Shown here piece after piece: positions 1-6,476 of a stretch of DNA of 8,576 nucleotides. The position numbers were made by a program, and so were the translations under genes. Origin of the DNA: Chthonomonadaceae bacterium (GTDB lineage Bacteria > Armatimonadota > Chthonomonadetes > Chthonomonadales > Chthonomonadaceae); NCBI GenBank assembly GCA_025355115.1, contig JANXLO010000054.1, positions 1 through 8,576 of the forward strand, given 5' to 3'. The first letter of the stretch is position 1. Every line of letters starts with the position of its first letter. The notes under the pieces were generated by a model. The model saw only the letters and a program-made list of their open reading frames with translations, was not told where the DNA came from and did no database searches.

Positions 1-1544
1 TTCGCGACCGCGAGACCGATGATCTTGTCGCGCGCTCCCCCGCGTTCGGTCTGACTGAAGAAGAGGTAAAGACATATCGCGTGTCCGTCGGAGGAAGTCT
101 GGCTGGCGCTGTCTTCACCGCCGGCAAGCCCGCCATATTCGACAGCCTGGCCACTACTCCACCGCAATCAAAAGAGCTGCTTGGCAGTCTGAAAATCCGC
201 AACGGAGTGACGGTGCCGCTGACAGTCGATAGACGGGACGACCAGAACCACATCGTAGATCGTGTCAATATTGGGGTGCTGCACTGCTTCAACAAACGCT
301 ACGGCAGCGAGTTTATTCAGGAGGACGTCACCCTCCTGGAGCGGCTGTCCCGCAACGCCGCCGCCGTAATCGCCAACGCGCAGATTTTTCAGGACCTCAT
401 CGAGGAGAAGCAGAAGCTCGTTCACACTCTCGAGAGCCTGACGGCCGGTCTTCTGCTCGTCAACCAGCATGGTCGTATCGGGCAGATCAATGCCGCTGCT
501 CGTGCTGTCTTCGGGATCGAGGAGACGGAGTACCCGCTCGGCAAGCCCTATCAGGAGTTTATTCGACACGACGAGTGCAAAGAGATCATCAAGCGCTGCC
601 TCGCGGAGGGCATACGACCTATCAAGGATGGCACGGAGGAGGGGTCGGTTCGGCCCGATGAGATCTCCGTCATGGACAGCGAAGATCAGGAGTTCATCTA
701 TCAGGTCCACGCCGCCAACGTTCACGACGACTCTAACGCACCCGTCGGTACGGTTTTCATTTTCAACGACATCACCGACCTGCGAAACGTGGAGCGCATG
801 AAGACCGAGTTCGTCTCCATCGTCTCGCACGAGCTGAGGACGCCGCTCACCCCGATGAAGGGGTTCGTTCGCACCCTGCTCGATGACGAAAACGAGGAGT
901 GGTACACGCGCGACGACCGCCGCGAGTTCTACACCATCATCGACGAAAACGTCGACCGCCTCAGCCGCCTTATCAATGACCTTCTCAATGTCTCCCGCAT
1001 CGAGCGGATGGGCGCGGCTGGCATCGAGATGAACTGGGGGATGGTCGCGCTCCGCAAGGCGACCGAGGAAGTGCTCGCGACGCAGCGCGGGCGCACCGAC
1101 AAGCACACGTTCGTCATTGATTTCGTTCCGGAGGAGATCGAATTCGAGTCCGACCCCGACAAGATCCAGAACATCCTGCAGAACTTCGTCTCCAACGCCA
1201 TCAAGTACTCGCCCGACGGCGGGGAAGTCCGGATCATCGCTCGCCTGGAGGACGCCACCGAAGAGTTCCCGCACGACTCCGTTGTGATCGGTGTCCGGGA
1301 TCAGGGCATGGGAATGCCGGAGTCCGCGCTGAAGAAGCTCGGCAAGATGTTCTACCGAGTCGACAACAGCAAGACGCGCAAGGCTGGCGGAACAGGCATC
1401 GGCCTTTTCCTCGTCAAAAACCTGATCGAGGCGCACAAGGGCTATATGTGGGTGGAGAGCGAGCTCGAGGTGGGTTCTACCTTCTGGTTCCGCATGCCCA
1501 TCCATCAACTTAAGGACGGTAGCGCTCCGACAGAGGAGGGGTAG
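1..1544 (+). CDS. Sensor histidine kinase (GAF-PAS-HisKA-HATPase), 5' end outside window
   Basis: Two-component sensor kinase that autophosphorylates on histidine and passes the phosphate to a response regulator. The frame is open from base 3 with no stop, so the gene starts to the left of the window; the GTG at 81 lies inside the GAF domain and is not a credible start. Residues are numbered from base 81. A GAF domain covers about 1-105, a helical linker 105-120, and a PAS domain about 115-235. The HisKA H-box around SHELRTPLTP has the phospho-acceptor His250 (codon 828-830). The HATPase domain has an N-box with Asn372 in SNAIKYSPDGG, a G1 box with Asp407 in DQGMGMP, and a G2 box GGTGIGL at 436-442. 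No membrane span is visible in the part present. The signal sensed is unknown, and no response regulator follows; dut is next. It ends in tandem TAG codons (1542-1547). The family call is certain; a specific ortholog name is not. Confidence 0.95.
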   Translation, partial: RDRETDDLVARSPAFGLTEEEVKTYRVSVGGSLAGAVFTAGKPAIFDSLATTPPQSKELLGSLKIRNGVTVPLTVDRRDDQNHIVDRVNIGVLHCFNKRYGSEFIQEDVTLLERLSRNAAAVIANAQIFQDLIEEKQKLVHTLESLTAGLLLVNQHGRIGQINAAARAVFGIEETEYPLGKPYQEFIRHDECKEIIKRCLAEGIRPIKDGTEEGSVRPDEISVMDSEDQEFIYQVHAANVHDDSNAPVGTVFIFNDITDLRNVERMKTEFVSIVSHELRTPLTPMKGFVRTLLDDENEEWYTRDDRREFYTIIDENVDRLSRLINDLLNVSRIERMGAAGIEMNWGMVALRKATEEVLATQRGRTDKHTFVIDFVPEEIEFESDPDKIQNILQNFVSNAIKYSPDGGEVRIIARLEDATEEFPHDSVVIGVRDQGMGMPESALKKLGKMFYRVDNSKTRKAGGTGIGLFLVKNLIEAHKGYMWVESELEVGSTFWFRMPIHQLKDGSAPTEEG

Positions 1545-1572
1545 TAGGGATCGGGAACATCGGATACACGCC

Positions 1573-2055
1573 ATGAGTCAAAATACGACAGAACGCATCC
1601 GTGTTCAGATCATGAGGACGGCTGAAGCGGAGGGTCTGCCGCTTCCAACCTATGCCACTCCGGGCGCGGTAGGAATGGATGTTTGCGCCGCTATGCCCGA
1701 TGGTCAGCCGCTCACGATCTCGCCCGGCAGCCGTGCTCTGATCACGACAGGACTTCGTATGGCGATCCCATCAGGCTATGAGATGCAGGTGCGGCCTCGC
1801 AGCGGGCTGGCGGCTCGCAGCGGAATTGGCCTAGTCAACGCCCCTGGCACGATCGATGCCGACTATAGAGGCACCGTGAGCATACTGCTCATCAACTGGG
1901 GTCAGGAGAGCGTCACCATTCGGCGAGGCGACCGAATCGCGCAACTCGTGCTTGCACCGGTTATTCACGCCTTGTGGGAAGAGACCACCGCGCTCGATAC
2001 GACCGAGCGGGCTGCTGGCGGGTTCGGCAGCACAGGTCTGACCTCTCAAATGTAA
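1573..2055 (+). CDS. dut: dUTP diphosphatase (dUTPase)
   Basis: Hydrolyses dUTP to dUMP and pyrophosphate, keeping uracil out of DNA and supplying dUMP for thymidylate synthesis. It is a cytoplasmic enzyme, normally a homotrimer. The 160-residue length is typical. All five trimeric dUTPase motifs are visible: motif 1 GAVGMDVCA (31-39), motif 2 RPRSGLA (74-80), motif 3 GTIDADYRG (92-100) with the presumed catalytic Asp95 and uracil-site Tyr98, motif 4 RRGDRIAQLV (117-126) and the C-terminal P-loop-like motif 5 GGFGSTG (149-155). The ATG start leaves a short N-terminal extension before the conserved core; the Shine-Dalgarno sequence before it is weak, with a purine run about 16 bases upstream. 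It lies 28 bases after the histidine kinase on the same strand, so co-transcription is plausible, although the two have no known shared function. Confidence 0.97.
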   Translation: MSQNTTERIRVQIMRTAEAEGLPLPTYATPGAVGMDVCAAMPDGQPLTISPGSRALITTGLRMAIPSGYEMQVRPRSGLAARSGIGLVNAPGTIDADYRGTVSILLINWGQESVTIRRGDRIAQLVLAPVIHALWEETTALDTTERAAGGFGSTGLTSQM

Positions 2056-2078
2056 TTACTGGCGAGCCAGGCTTTTCT

Positions 2079-2112
2079 GCGTCGCTGACCTGATGGCAGG
2101 CGCAGCGGACGC
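2079..2112 (+). other. Intergenic stem-loop between dut and the zinc-ribbon gene
   Basis: GCGTCGCTG (2079-2087) pairs with CAGCGGACGC (2103-2112) with one bulged G. Inside it, CCTG (2089-2092) pairs with CAGG (2097-2100) around a four-base loop. This gives about 13 base pairs in a nested hairpin. No T-run follows, so it does not look like a classical intrinsic terminator. It ends 10 bases before the ribosome-binding site of the next gene. It could be an attenuator, an RNA-processing or stability element, or chance pairing in GC-rich DNA. Confidence 0.4.
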
Positions 2113-2122
2113 GGGCTTCGTT

Positions 2123-2126
2123 GGAG
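2123..2126 (+). promoter_or_regulatory. Ribosome-binding site that sets the zinc-ribbon gene start
   Basis: GGAG lies seven bases before the ATG at 2134. This favours that ATG over the in-frame TTG at 2128, which would sit on top of the site. Confidence 0.65.
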
Positions 2127-2133
2127 TTTGACG

Positions 2134-3474
2134 ATGAACTGTACCTACTGCACTTCAAATATACTGGACGACTGTCTATATTGCCCCAAATGCGGAAAGC
2201 CGACGCCACTCTCAGCGGAGCGATCCGCAGTGCTGGTGCGTCCCGGCGTTCCCCTGGGGATGCCAGCGTCCCTTGCTTCCCCTGCGCCCCCCGACCAGCA
2301 AGAAAAGACTGCACCGATCACTGTTGACGGCCTCCGGGAACTGCAGAATCGGCTGATGCAGGCCAATCTGTGCCGTGTTCGCGGCAACTGGAGCGAGGCG
2401 GTGGATCACTGCGTGGCCGTGCTTCAGGCTGACCCTGCGAATGCTTCGGCCCACATTCTGCTCGGCGACATCTACGCGGACAGAGGACGGAATGAGGATG
2501 CGGGGCAGTGGTACCGGATGGCGCTCGAGCTTCAGCCTGATGCAGCCGTCACAGTGAAGATGGAGCGGGCGCAACTCGCTCTGGATAGGCAGAAGGCAAA
2601 GCAGGCGCGCAACGGATTTCGGAGCGGAGGAGTTCGGGGAATCGGAGCGCAGAGCGGTGAGCCGCCTGTAGGCACTGTCGCGCTTATGGGGGTCTCACCC
2701 CGCCTCTGGCTGCGCGGCATAGCGGTGCTTTCGGTCGCATTTCTGGTCATCAGCGGGGGGTTCCTGCTGGGAATGAAGAACCGTCGCGCCCAACGCAGCG
2801 CTGTGCCCGATTCACTTGGTGACCCTTATCAAGTAAGCTCCATTGCGCCCCCGGCAGGCGGCAATGGCGCTTTGCCTCCAGCTCGTCCTGGCGGGCCGAC
2901 GATTGTGCCGGGCAGTCAGGCTGTGGATAGGGGATCTACCCAGCACGAGGGAGGGACCGGGCTGGCTCCAGACTCGCCCTCGCAGTCTCGCTCCGTGCCC
3001 ACGGGCTCTCCTGCGTCATCCGCTTCCCGCCCCGCCTCCGGGCACCGCACAGTTGCCGCGCCTTCGCCAAACATTCCGACAGCGTCAGTTCAGAATGTAC
3101 GCCCGATGCCTCGCAGTACTGATTCTCCGGCCTATGCAGTGCTGACCGGCGGCATGAGACTGGCTAAAACGACCAGCCTGACAGGCGGAAACGAAGCTGT
3201 GCTCGTGATATCGAGTGTGCCAGTCGCTTCGGAGCAGGATCACTTCCGCCAGAACGCGATCCGCAATGTCTACCGTGCAGCCCGCAACGCCTTTTCCACC
3301 AATGACGCGGCAACGGAGGCGAGCGTTTTCATTCAGACCGACCTGACCGAAAAAGGCGGCGAAGTCCTGATGATCGCCCACCTCGACCGAGACACCGCCC
3401 TGAAGTCCGACCCCGACACTGAGCAGTCCGACAGTCTTCTGCGTCATCTCCGCTCCATTCAGTGGGGACCGTAG
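2134..3474 (+). CDS. Zinc-ribbon / TPR single-pass membrane protein, function unknown
   Basis: Not a family I can name, but the architecture is clear. From the ATG at 2134 (446 residues), an N-terminal zinc ribbon has Cys3-x2-Cys6 and Cys17-x2-Cys20, with an extra Cys14. About 68-148 is a TPR-like helical region, with the repeat signatures RGNWSEAVDHCVAVLQADP and LGDIYADRGRNEDAGQWYR. One transmembrane helix lies near 191-214 (LRGIAVLSVAFLVISGGFLL), followed by basic KNRRAQR. Residues about 220-330 are a Pro/Ser/Gly-rich, low-complexity linker. The C-terminal region, about 333-446, looks folded (alternating beta-like and helical stretches) but is unrecognised. The likely topology is cytoplasmic ribbon and TPR with an external C-terminus, though positive charges flank both sides of the span. 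The TPR part suggests a protein-protein scaffold. It follows dut by 78 bases and converges on the aspartyl-protease gene. Confidence 0.88.
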   Translation: MNCTYCTSNILDDCLYCPKCGKPTPLSAERSAVLVRPGVPLGMPASLASPAPPDQQEKTAPITVDGLRELQNRLMQANLCRVRGNWSEAVDHCVAVLQADPANASAHILLGDIYADRGRNEDAGQWYRMALELQPDAAVTVKMERAQLALDRQKAKQARNGFRSGGVRGIGAQSGEPPVGTVALMGVSPRLWLRGIAVLSVAFLVISGGFLLGMKNRRAQRSAVPDSLGDPYQVSSIAPPAGGNGALPPARPGGPTIVPGSQAVDRGSTQHEGGTGLAPDSPSQSRSVPTGSPASSASRPASGHRTVAAPSPNIPTASVQNVRPMPRSTDSPAYAVLTGGMRLAKTTSLTGGNEAVLVISSVPVASEQDHFRQNAIRNVYRAARNAFSTNDAATEASVFIQTDLTEKGGEVLMIAHLDRDTALKSDPDTEQSDSLLRHLRSIQWGP

Positions 3475-3500
3475 CCGCTCCTCCCAAAACCTCTTCAGCC
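3475..3500. other. Convergent intergenic junction
   Basis: Only 26 bases separate the stop codons of two convergent genes (TAG at 3472-3474 on +, TAA read from 3503-3501 on -). No strong hairpin with a T-run is visible on either strand; the best pairing is a 5-bp GCTCC/GGAGC match with a 28-base loop, which is not convincing. Confidence 0.6.
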
Positions 3501-5093
3501 TTACTGCGCGGAGCTGTCCTGGAACTCCATGGTCAGTATATGGTGCGGATAGTCTATGGATATCCGCTTTGAGGACGTCAGGTAGTCAATGCCGACCAGT
3601 GCCCCCAACTGGAAGTTGAACGAGCGGCTCACCTCGGTATCCATGACGGACGCCGCGATTGTCGGATTTGCCTCCACATGGAATGCCGCCCTGCCGTCCT
3701 TCATCAGCCCGATGGGTACGCTCAGGAAGAAGACCAGGATATTGACTTTCGTGTTTGAGATTCCCACCCCGAACCGTCCCTCCATCGTCGCCTCCTGATA
3801 GGTTGCCTTCCCCCGCTCTGCCGCGATTTTCTTCGCCAGATTCAACGACATGAAGCTGACACCGCTCGCGCCAGTATCGAGCATGCACCATGTGTTATTG
3901 TCTGCGATGCTGGTTGGTATCATGATATAGTCATGCTGGAGGCGGAACGGAATGCTTATCGTCCGGAAGCCCGCGGGCGGGCTCGGCGCGACCGCTTTCT
4001 TTCCTCGCGTGAGCGTCATTTCGTTATGCTCGAAATCGATGGTCACCACAAAGTCCTTGAAGATGGCTCCCCCGAACAGCCCGTCCACCGGCCCGACGCT
4101 CTTGTCCGATCCTTCCAGCGGGATCGTGTGCATCCGAAGATCACCGACCTCCAGGATTTCGGCCTTATAGAGTTTGGAGGTCTCCTTACCGTTCACGCCC
4201 CGGGCAATCGACTTTGCGATCAATGGCAGGCCGAGGCGATCCGCGGCCCCTTTCCCCAGCGAAAGGCCATCGCCCGCGCCGGTGTCGTAGAGCATCCTGA
4301 ACCGTTTGCCGTCGATTTTAATGGGAATGATGATAAAGTTGGCCTCATCCCTTTCGATGGGAAAAGTCGTTCGGATGAGCGGGCTTTTGCCGTCATCCGC
4401 GGATTTCAGCGCCTTTTCATCGAGCTTTCCGGTGGACTGCATAGGCGGGTCTTTTTCGAAGCTTTTCGAGAAGGTGAGAGAGCCTTCGACTCCCTCCAAT
4501 GCCATCTCATGCGGGAAGCCCTTGGGCGCCAATTTTCGGTATGTCTCGAAGGCTTTAAGAGCCTCTGTGCGCTTGTGCTCGCCGAAGGTTTCCAGGAAAT
4601 AGTACCAGCCTTCCGGCCAGTCGGGGTGTATCTCCACAGCGTGGTGCAACAGGGAGCCAGCCTCCTCTTTGCCATTCTCCCACAGCGCGATTCTGCCTCC
4701 TGCGATGAGCGCCCAATAAGCAGCAGGATCGAGTTTGAGCGCCTTGTCCGACTCTTTCTGCGCGGCCTCGGGCTGCCCGCCGCGCAGCAATGAAAGTGCA
4801 TAAAGGCCATGTGCGTCCGCGTTCAACGGAAGAGCGGTTGCGGCATTGCGACTTTCTGCGAGCGCATCTGCCCATGCATCCAAACGAATCAACGTTCGAA
4901 TCAGGCCGAAGCGGGGGGCAGGTTGCTTGGGTGATGCCTTGACAGCGGCTGAGAAAGCGGTACGAGCTAGGTCGAACTTGTTGGCGGCGAACAGCGCCTC
5001 GCCCGTCCCGCCCGGCTGCGCCAACGCCGATGGCAGGGAGAGAACGAGCAGTATTATGACTAAGCTGCCAGTGCGTTTGCTGTGAACAGACAT
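3501..5093 (-). CDS. Exported TPR protein with two tandem retropepsin-like aspartyl protease domains
   Basis: Predicted secreted or periplasm-facing protein of 530 residues from the ATG at 5093. The N-terminus is a good Sec signal peptide: basic SKRTG, hydrophobic LVIILLVLSL, then an ALA site near residue 25. About 30-190 holds four or more TPR units (for example EAAQKESDKALKLDP). Two clan-AA (gag-asp/retropepsin-like) domains follow. Domain 1, about 253-362, has the catalytic motif YDTGAG with Asp270 and the second-half signature GLFGGAIFKDFV. Domain 2, about 384-525, has LDTGAS with Asp406 and ALVGIDYL. Both DTG triads are intact, so the two halves could pair as a pepsin-like active site in one chain. 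Substrate unknown; known bacterial relatives are annotated only as aspartyl-protease family proteins. A TTG start at 5111 is possible but lies on the ribosome-binding region. It begins 33 bases after the B-box membrane-protein gene, probably in the same transcript. Confidence 0.9.
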   Translation of the reverse strand: MSVHSKRTGSLVIILLVLSLPSALAQPGGTGEALFAANKFDLARTAFSAAVKASPKQPAPRFGLIRTLIRLDAWADALAESRNAATALPLNADAHGLYALSLLRGGQPEAAQKESDKALKLDPAAYWALIAGGRIALWENGKEEAGSLLHHAVEIHPDWPEGWYYFLETFGEHKRTEALKAFETYRKLAPKGFPHEMALEGVEGSLTFSKSFEKDPPMQSTGKLDEKALKSADDGKSPLIRTTFPIERDEANFIIIPIKIDGKRFRMLYDTGAGDGLSLGKGAADRLGLPLIAKSIARGVNGKETSKLYKAEILEVGDLRMHTIPLEGSDKSVGPVDGLFGGAIFKDFVVTIDFEHNEMTLTRGKKAVAPSPPAGFRTISIPFRLQHDYIMIPTSIADNNTWCMLDTGASGVSFMSLNLAKKIAAERGKATYQEATMEGRFGVGISNTKVNILVFFLSVPIGLMKDGRAAFHVEANPTIAASVMDTEVSRSFNFQLGALVGIDYLTSSKRISIDYPHHILTMEFQDSSAQ

Positions 5094-5095
5094 GG

Positions 5096-5109
5096 GAGAA
5101 CCCTTTCTC
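5096..5109 (-). promoter_or_regulatory. Shine-Dalgarno of the aspartyl-protease gene, in a small hairpin loop
   Basis: On the - strand, GAAAGGG lies seven bases before the ATG at 5093 and supports that start. GAGAA (5109-5105) and TTCTC (5100-5096) can pair around an AGGG loop, placing the core of the ribosome-binding site in the loop. The stem is only 5 bp and AT-containing, so regulation is speculative. Confidence 0.5.
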
Positions 5110-5126
5110 AAGTGATCAATAGGGGG

Positions 5127-5648
5127 TTAGATATTGCGTATTCGACCGACAGCGGCGACGATCGCGAGGGCAAGCAGCACATAGTCCAGGGGGTGGGTGA
5201 GATGCCGCGTGACGATATCCAGTTCAGGGTGAATGAGCGCTTCGATGGCGACTCCGCCAGCGATGCCTGCGGCGACGCTGATGCCGACCAGCAGCTCCAG
5301 CTTCAATCCGCGCTTGCGGCCAGTGATCCGCAGCGCGATCTCTCCGATGGCGAGCCCAAAGAGGAATCCCGCCCAGAGCGACATATAGCCGAAGCTGAGA
5401 ACGTAGCTCACCAGGATCCACCCGCCGAGCAGCGAGGCGCCCAGGCAAGCCGCAGTCGCCAGAGCAAAAGAGCCGGCCGAAACCTGATGCAGCTTATTTG
5501 GGCCTCCACGCGCACAGTCCCGGCAGATCATTCCGACCGCGACGACCACCGAGCAGTCTGGGCAGATCGGAACGCTGCAACGGGCACAGCGCAGGCTGGT
5601 CTCCGCCTGTCGGCGGCATTTGCAGCGTAGTGGTGTAGTCGTGGTCAT
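5127..5648 (-). CDS. B-box-type zinc-finger integral membrane protein, function unknown
   Basis: A 173-residue protein with an N-terminal cysteine-rich zinc-binding module and a hydrophobic C-terminal part. Cysteines at 9, 11, 21, 24, 29, 32, 42 and 45 include RCARC, PICPDC and MICRDCARG. This is the pattern of short bacterial B-box/zinc-ribbon membrane proteins, whose first pair is often Cys/His; here it reads CKC. About four membrane spans follow: near 58-80, 85-107, 118-138 and 153-169, with basic loops such as GRKRGLK between spans 2 and 3. The zinc module probably faces the cytoplasm. Molecular function is not established; membrane-anchored zinc modules often serve as docking sites. The ATG at 5648 is the only sensible start, as the cysteine module begins at once; its ribosome-binding site is poor (AGAGG about 15 bases upstream). 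The aspartyl-protease gene follows 33 bases downstream and the SLH-like gene ends 59 bases upstream, all on one strand. Confidence 0.88.
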   Translation of the reverse strand: MTTTTPLRCKCRRQAETSLRCARCSVPICPDCSVVVAVGMICRDCARGGPNKLHQVSAGSFALATAACLGASLLGGWILVSYVLSFGYMSLWAGFLFGLAIGEIALRITGRKRGLKLELLVGISVAAGIAGGVAIEALIHPELDIVTRHLTHPLDYVLLALAIVAAVGRIRNI

Positions 5649-5707
5649 GGCGGTTGCGTAAAACCTCTATCGACTGACAATGGGAGCGTGAAAGACTGCG
5701 GGTTGTG

Positions 5708-6418
5708 TCACTTTTTTTTCGCGGCGGGCGGAGCGTGAGGGGCTTCGCGCGTTCCGCCATCCTCATCGTGGCCCAGGTCGGTCAGGCGGTCATTCAATCC
5801 GGTGACCAAGTCATGGAGGGCTCGGCTCATTTCAGCGGACTTGAGGGGTTTGTCGTCAGCGGCGAGCAGAGGGGATCCAGGTGTGACCATGCGCCCCTTC
5901 GCAAGAAAAGCGAGCGAATCGTAAGCTGGGCTGGTTTTTGGCACACTCAAATGAACTGCGTCAGGAATGGCGATGGATTTCCCCAAGTCTTTCTCATCGG
6001 CTTTGGGGCGCACTAGCACGGCTGTCACAAAGTCGCCCATTCGCGTGAGCACTGAGGCGAACACGTAGCGCGAAACGTCCTTAGACTCCCAGGTTCCCGC
6101 TTTGGGGGCAATGCCTGTCTTGGCAGAGGAGATTGGTATGCTCTTGCTGGCCTGCCACGTCCCGCCCTCAAGCGCATGAGCGAGCTTGGCGAGGGCGAGG
6201 ATCGCCTGAACATGGGTCACCGTGGCATCCCCATGGAATGCCTTGTCAGCCTCTGCAGTTAGAACGCCGTTGCGGAGCACGGACTGCACCTGAGCGGCGG
6301 CCCAATGACCGGCCCGGACGTCGGGCGGCAACGTCTGCGTGTGCGCCGTTATGGTACAGAAGCCCGCTGCCAAAATGCAGACTGCCTTGATGGAACGCCG
6401 AAGAGATGCTCGCTTCAC
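5708..6418 (-). CDS. Small exported SLH-like (S-layer homology) protein
   Basis: Probable secreted envelope protein of 236 residues from the GTG at 6418. The N-terminus is a signal peptide: MKRASLRRSIK, then hydrophobic AVCILAAGF, with cleavage likely soon after residue 25. About 32-84 matches the SLH pattern: DVRAGHWAAAQVQSVLRNGVL, then a TVTHVQAILALAKLA half. About 153-210 is a second, weaker SLH-like unit (PAYDSLAFLAKGRMV, then SAEMSRALHDLV), and 114-133 resembles the second half of another. SLH domains generally bind secondary cell-wall polymers. No other catalytic domain is present. The tail is charged and ends AAKKK (a run of eight A in the gene). The frame stays open upstream to 6604, but that would overlap mreB by 128 bases; an AGAGGAAGG ribosome-binding site at 6437-6429 before GTG supports the shorter form. 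It starts 58 bases after mreB, so co-expression with murA-mreB is likely. Confidence 0.8.
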   Translation of the reverse strand: MKRASLRRSIKAVCILAAGFCTITAHTQTLPPDVRAGHWAAAQVQSVLRNGVLTAEADKAFHGDATVTHVQAILALAKLAHALEGGTWQASKSIPISSAKTGIAPKAGTWESKDVSRYVFASVLTRMGDFVTAVLVRPKADEKDLGKSIAIPDAVHLSVPKTSPAYDSLAFLAKGRMVTPGSPLLAADDKPLKSAEMSRALHDLVTGLNDRLTDLGHDEDGGTREAPHAPPAAKKK

Positions 6419-6428
6419 TGCTATGCCG

Positions 6429-6437
6429 CCTTCCTCT
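6429..6437 (-). promoter_or_regulatory. Shine-Dalgarno deciding the SLH-like gene start
   Basis: AGAGGAAGG on the - strand lies 10 bases before the GTG at 6418. It sits after the mreB stop and directly before the signal peptide, which rules in the short form of the gene. Confidence 0.6.
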
Positions 6438-6476
6438 GCCGTCAGCGCAAACTTCGTTCTACCGAGCACCCCACTG

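Noticed and set aside
168..1574. Long (468-codon) open frame on the - strand opposite the histidine kinase
   Set aside because: It is fully antisense to a gene with all kinase motifs intact; the translation shows no recognisable domain, and long antisense frames are common in GC-rich coding DNA.
2079..2112. Intrinsic terminator after dut
   Set aside because: The hairpin is good but is followed by GGGCTTCGTTGG, with no T-run, so it was recorded as a stem-loop of unknown role.
3933..4793. 286-codon open frame on the + strand opposite the TPR/aspartyl-protease gene
   Set aside because: Antisense shadow of a gene with clear signal peptide, TPR and DTG motifs; the translation is rich in Arg, Glu and His with no known domain.
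5094..5111. TTG at 5111 as start of the aspartyl-protease gene
   Set aside because: It would place the Shine-Dalgarno sequence inside the coding region and add six residues ahead of a good signal peptide; ATG at 5093 has correct spacing.
5711..5720. T8 run near 5712-5719 as a terminator or frameshift site
   Set aside because: On the coding strand it is an A8 run encoding the C-terminal KKK of the SLH-like protein, just before the stop; no hairpin precedes it.
6340..6420. Lipoprotein signal in the SLH-like protein (Cys in AAGFC)
   Set aside because: Phe directly before the Cys does not fit a lipobox, which needs a small residue there; a Sec signal peptide fits better.
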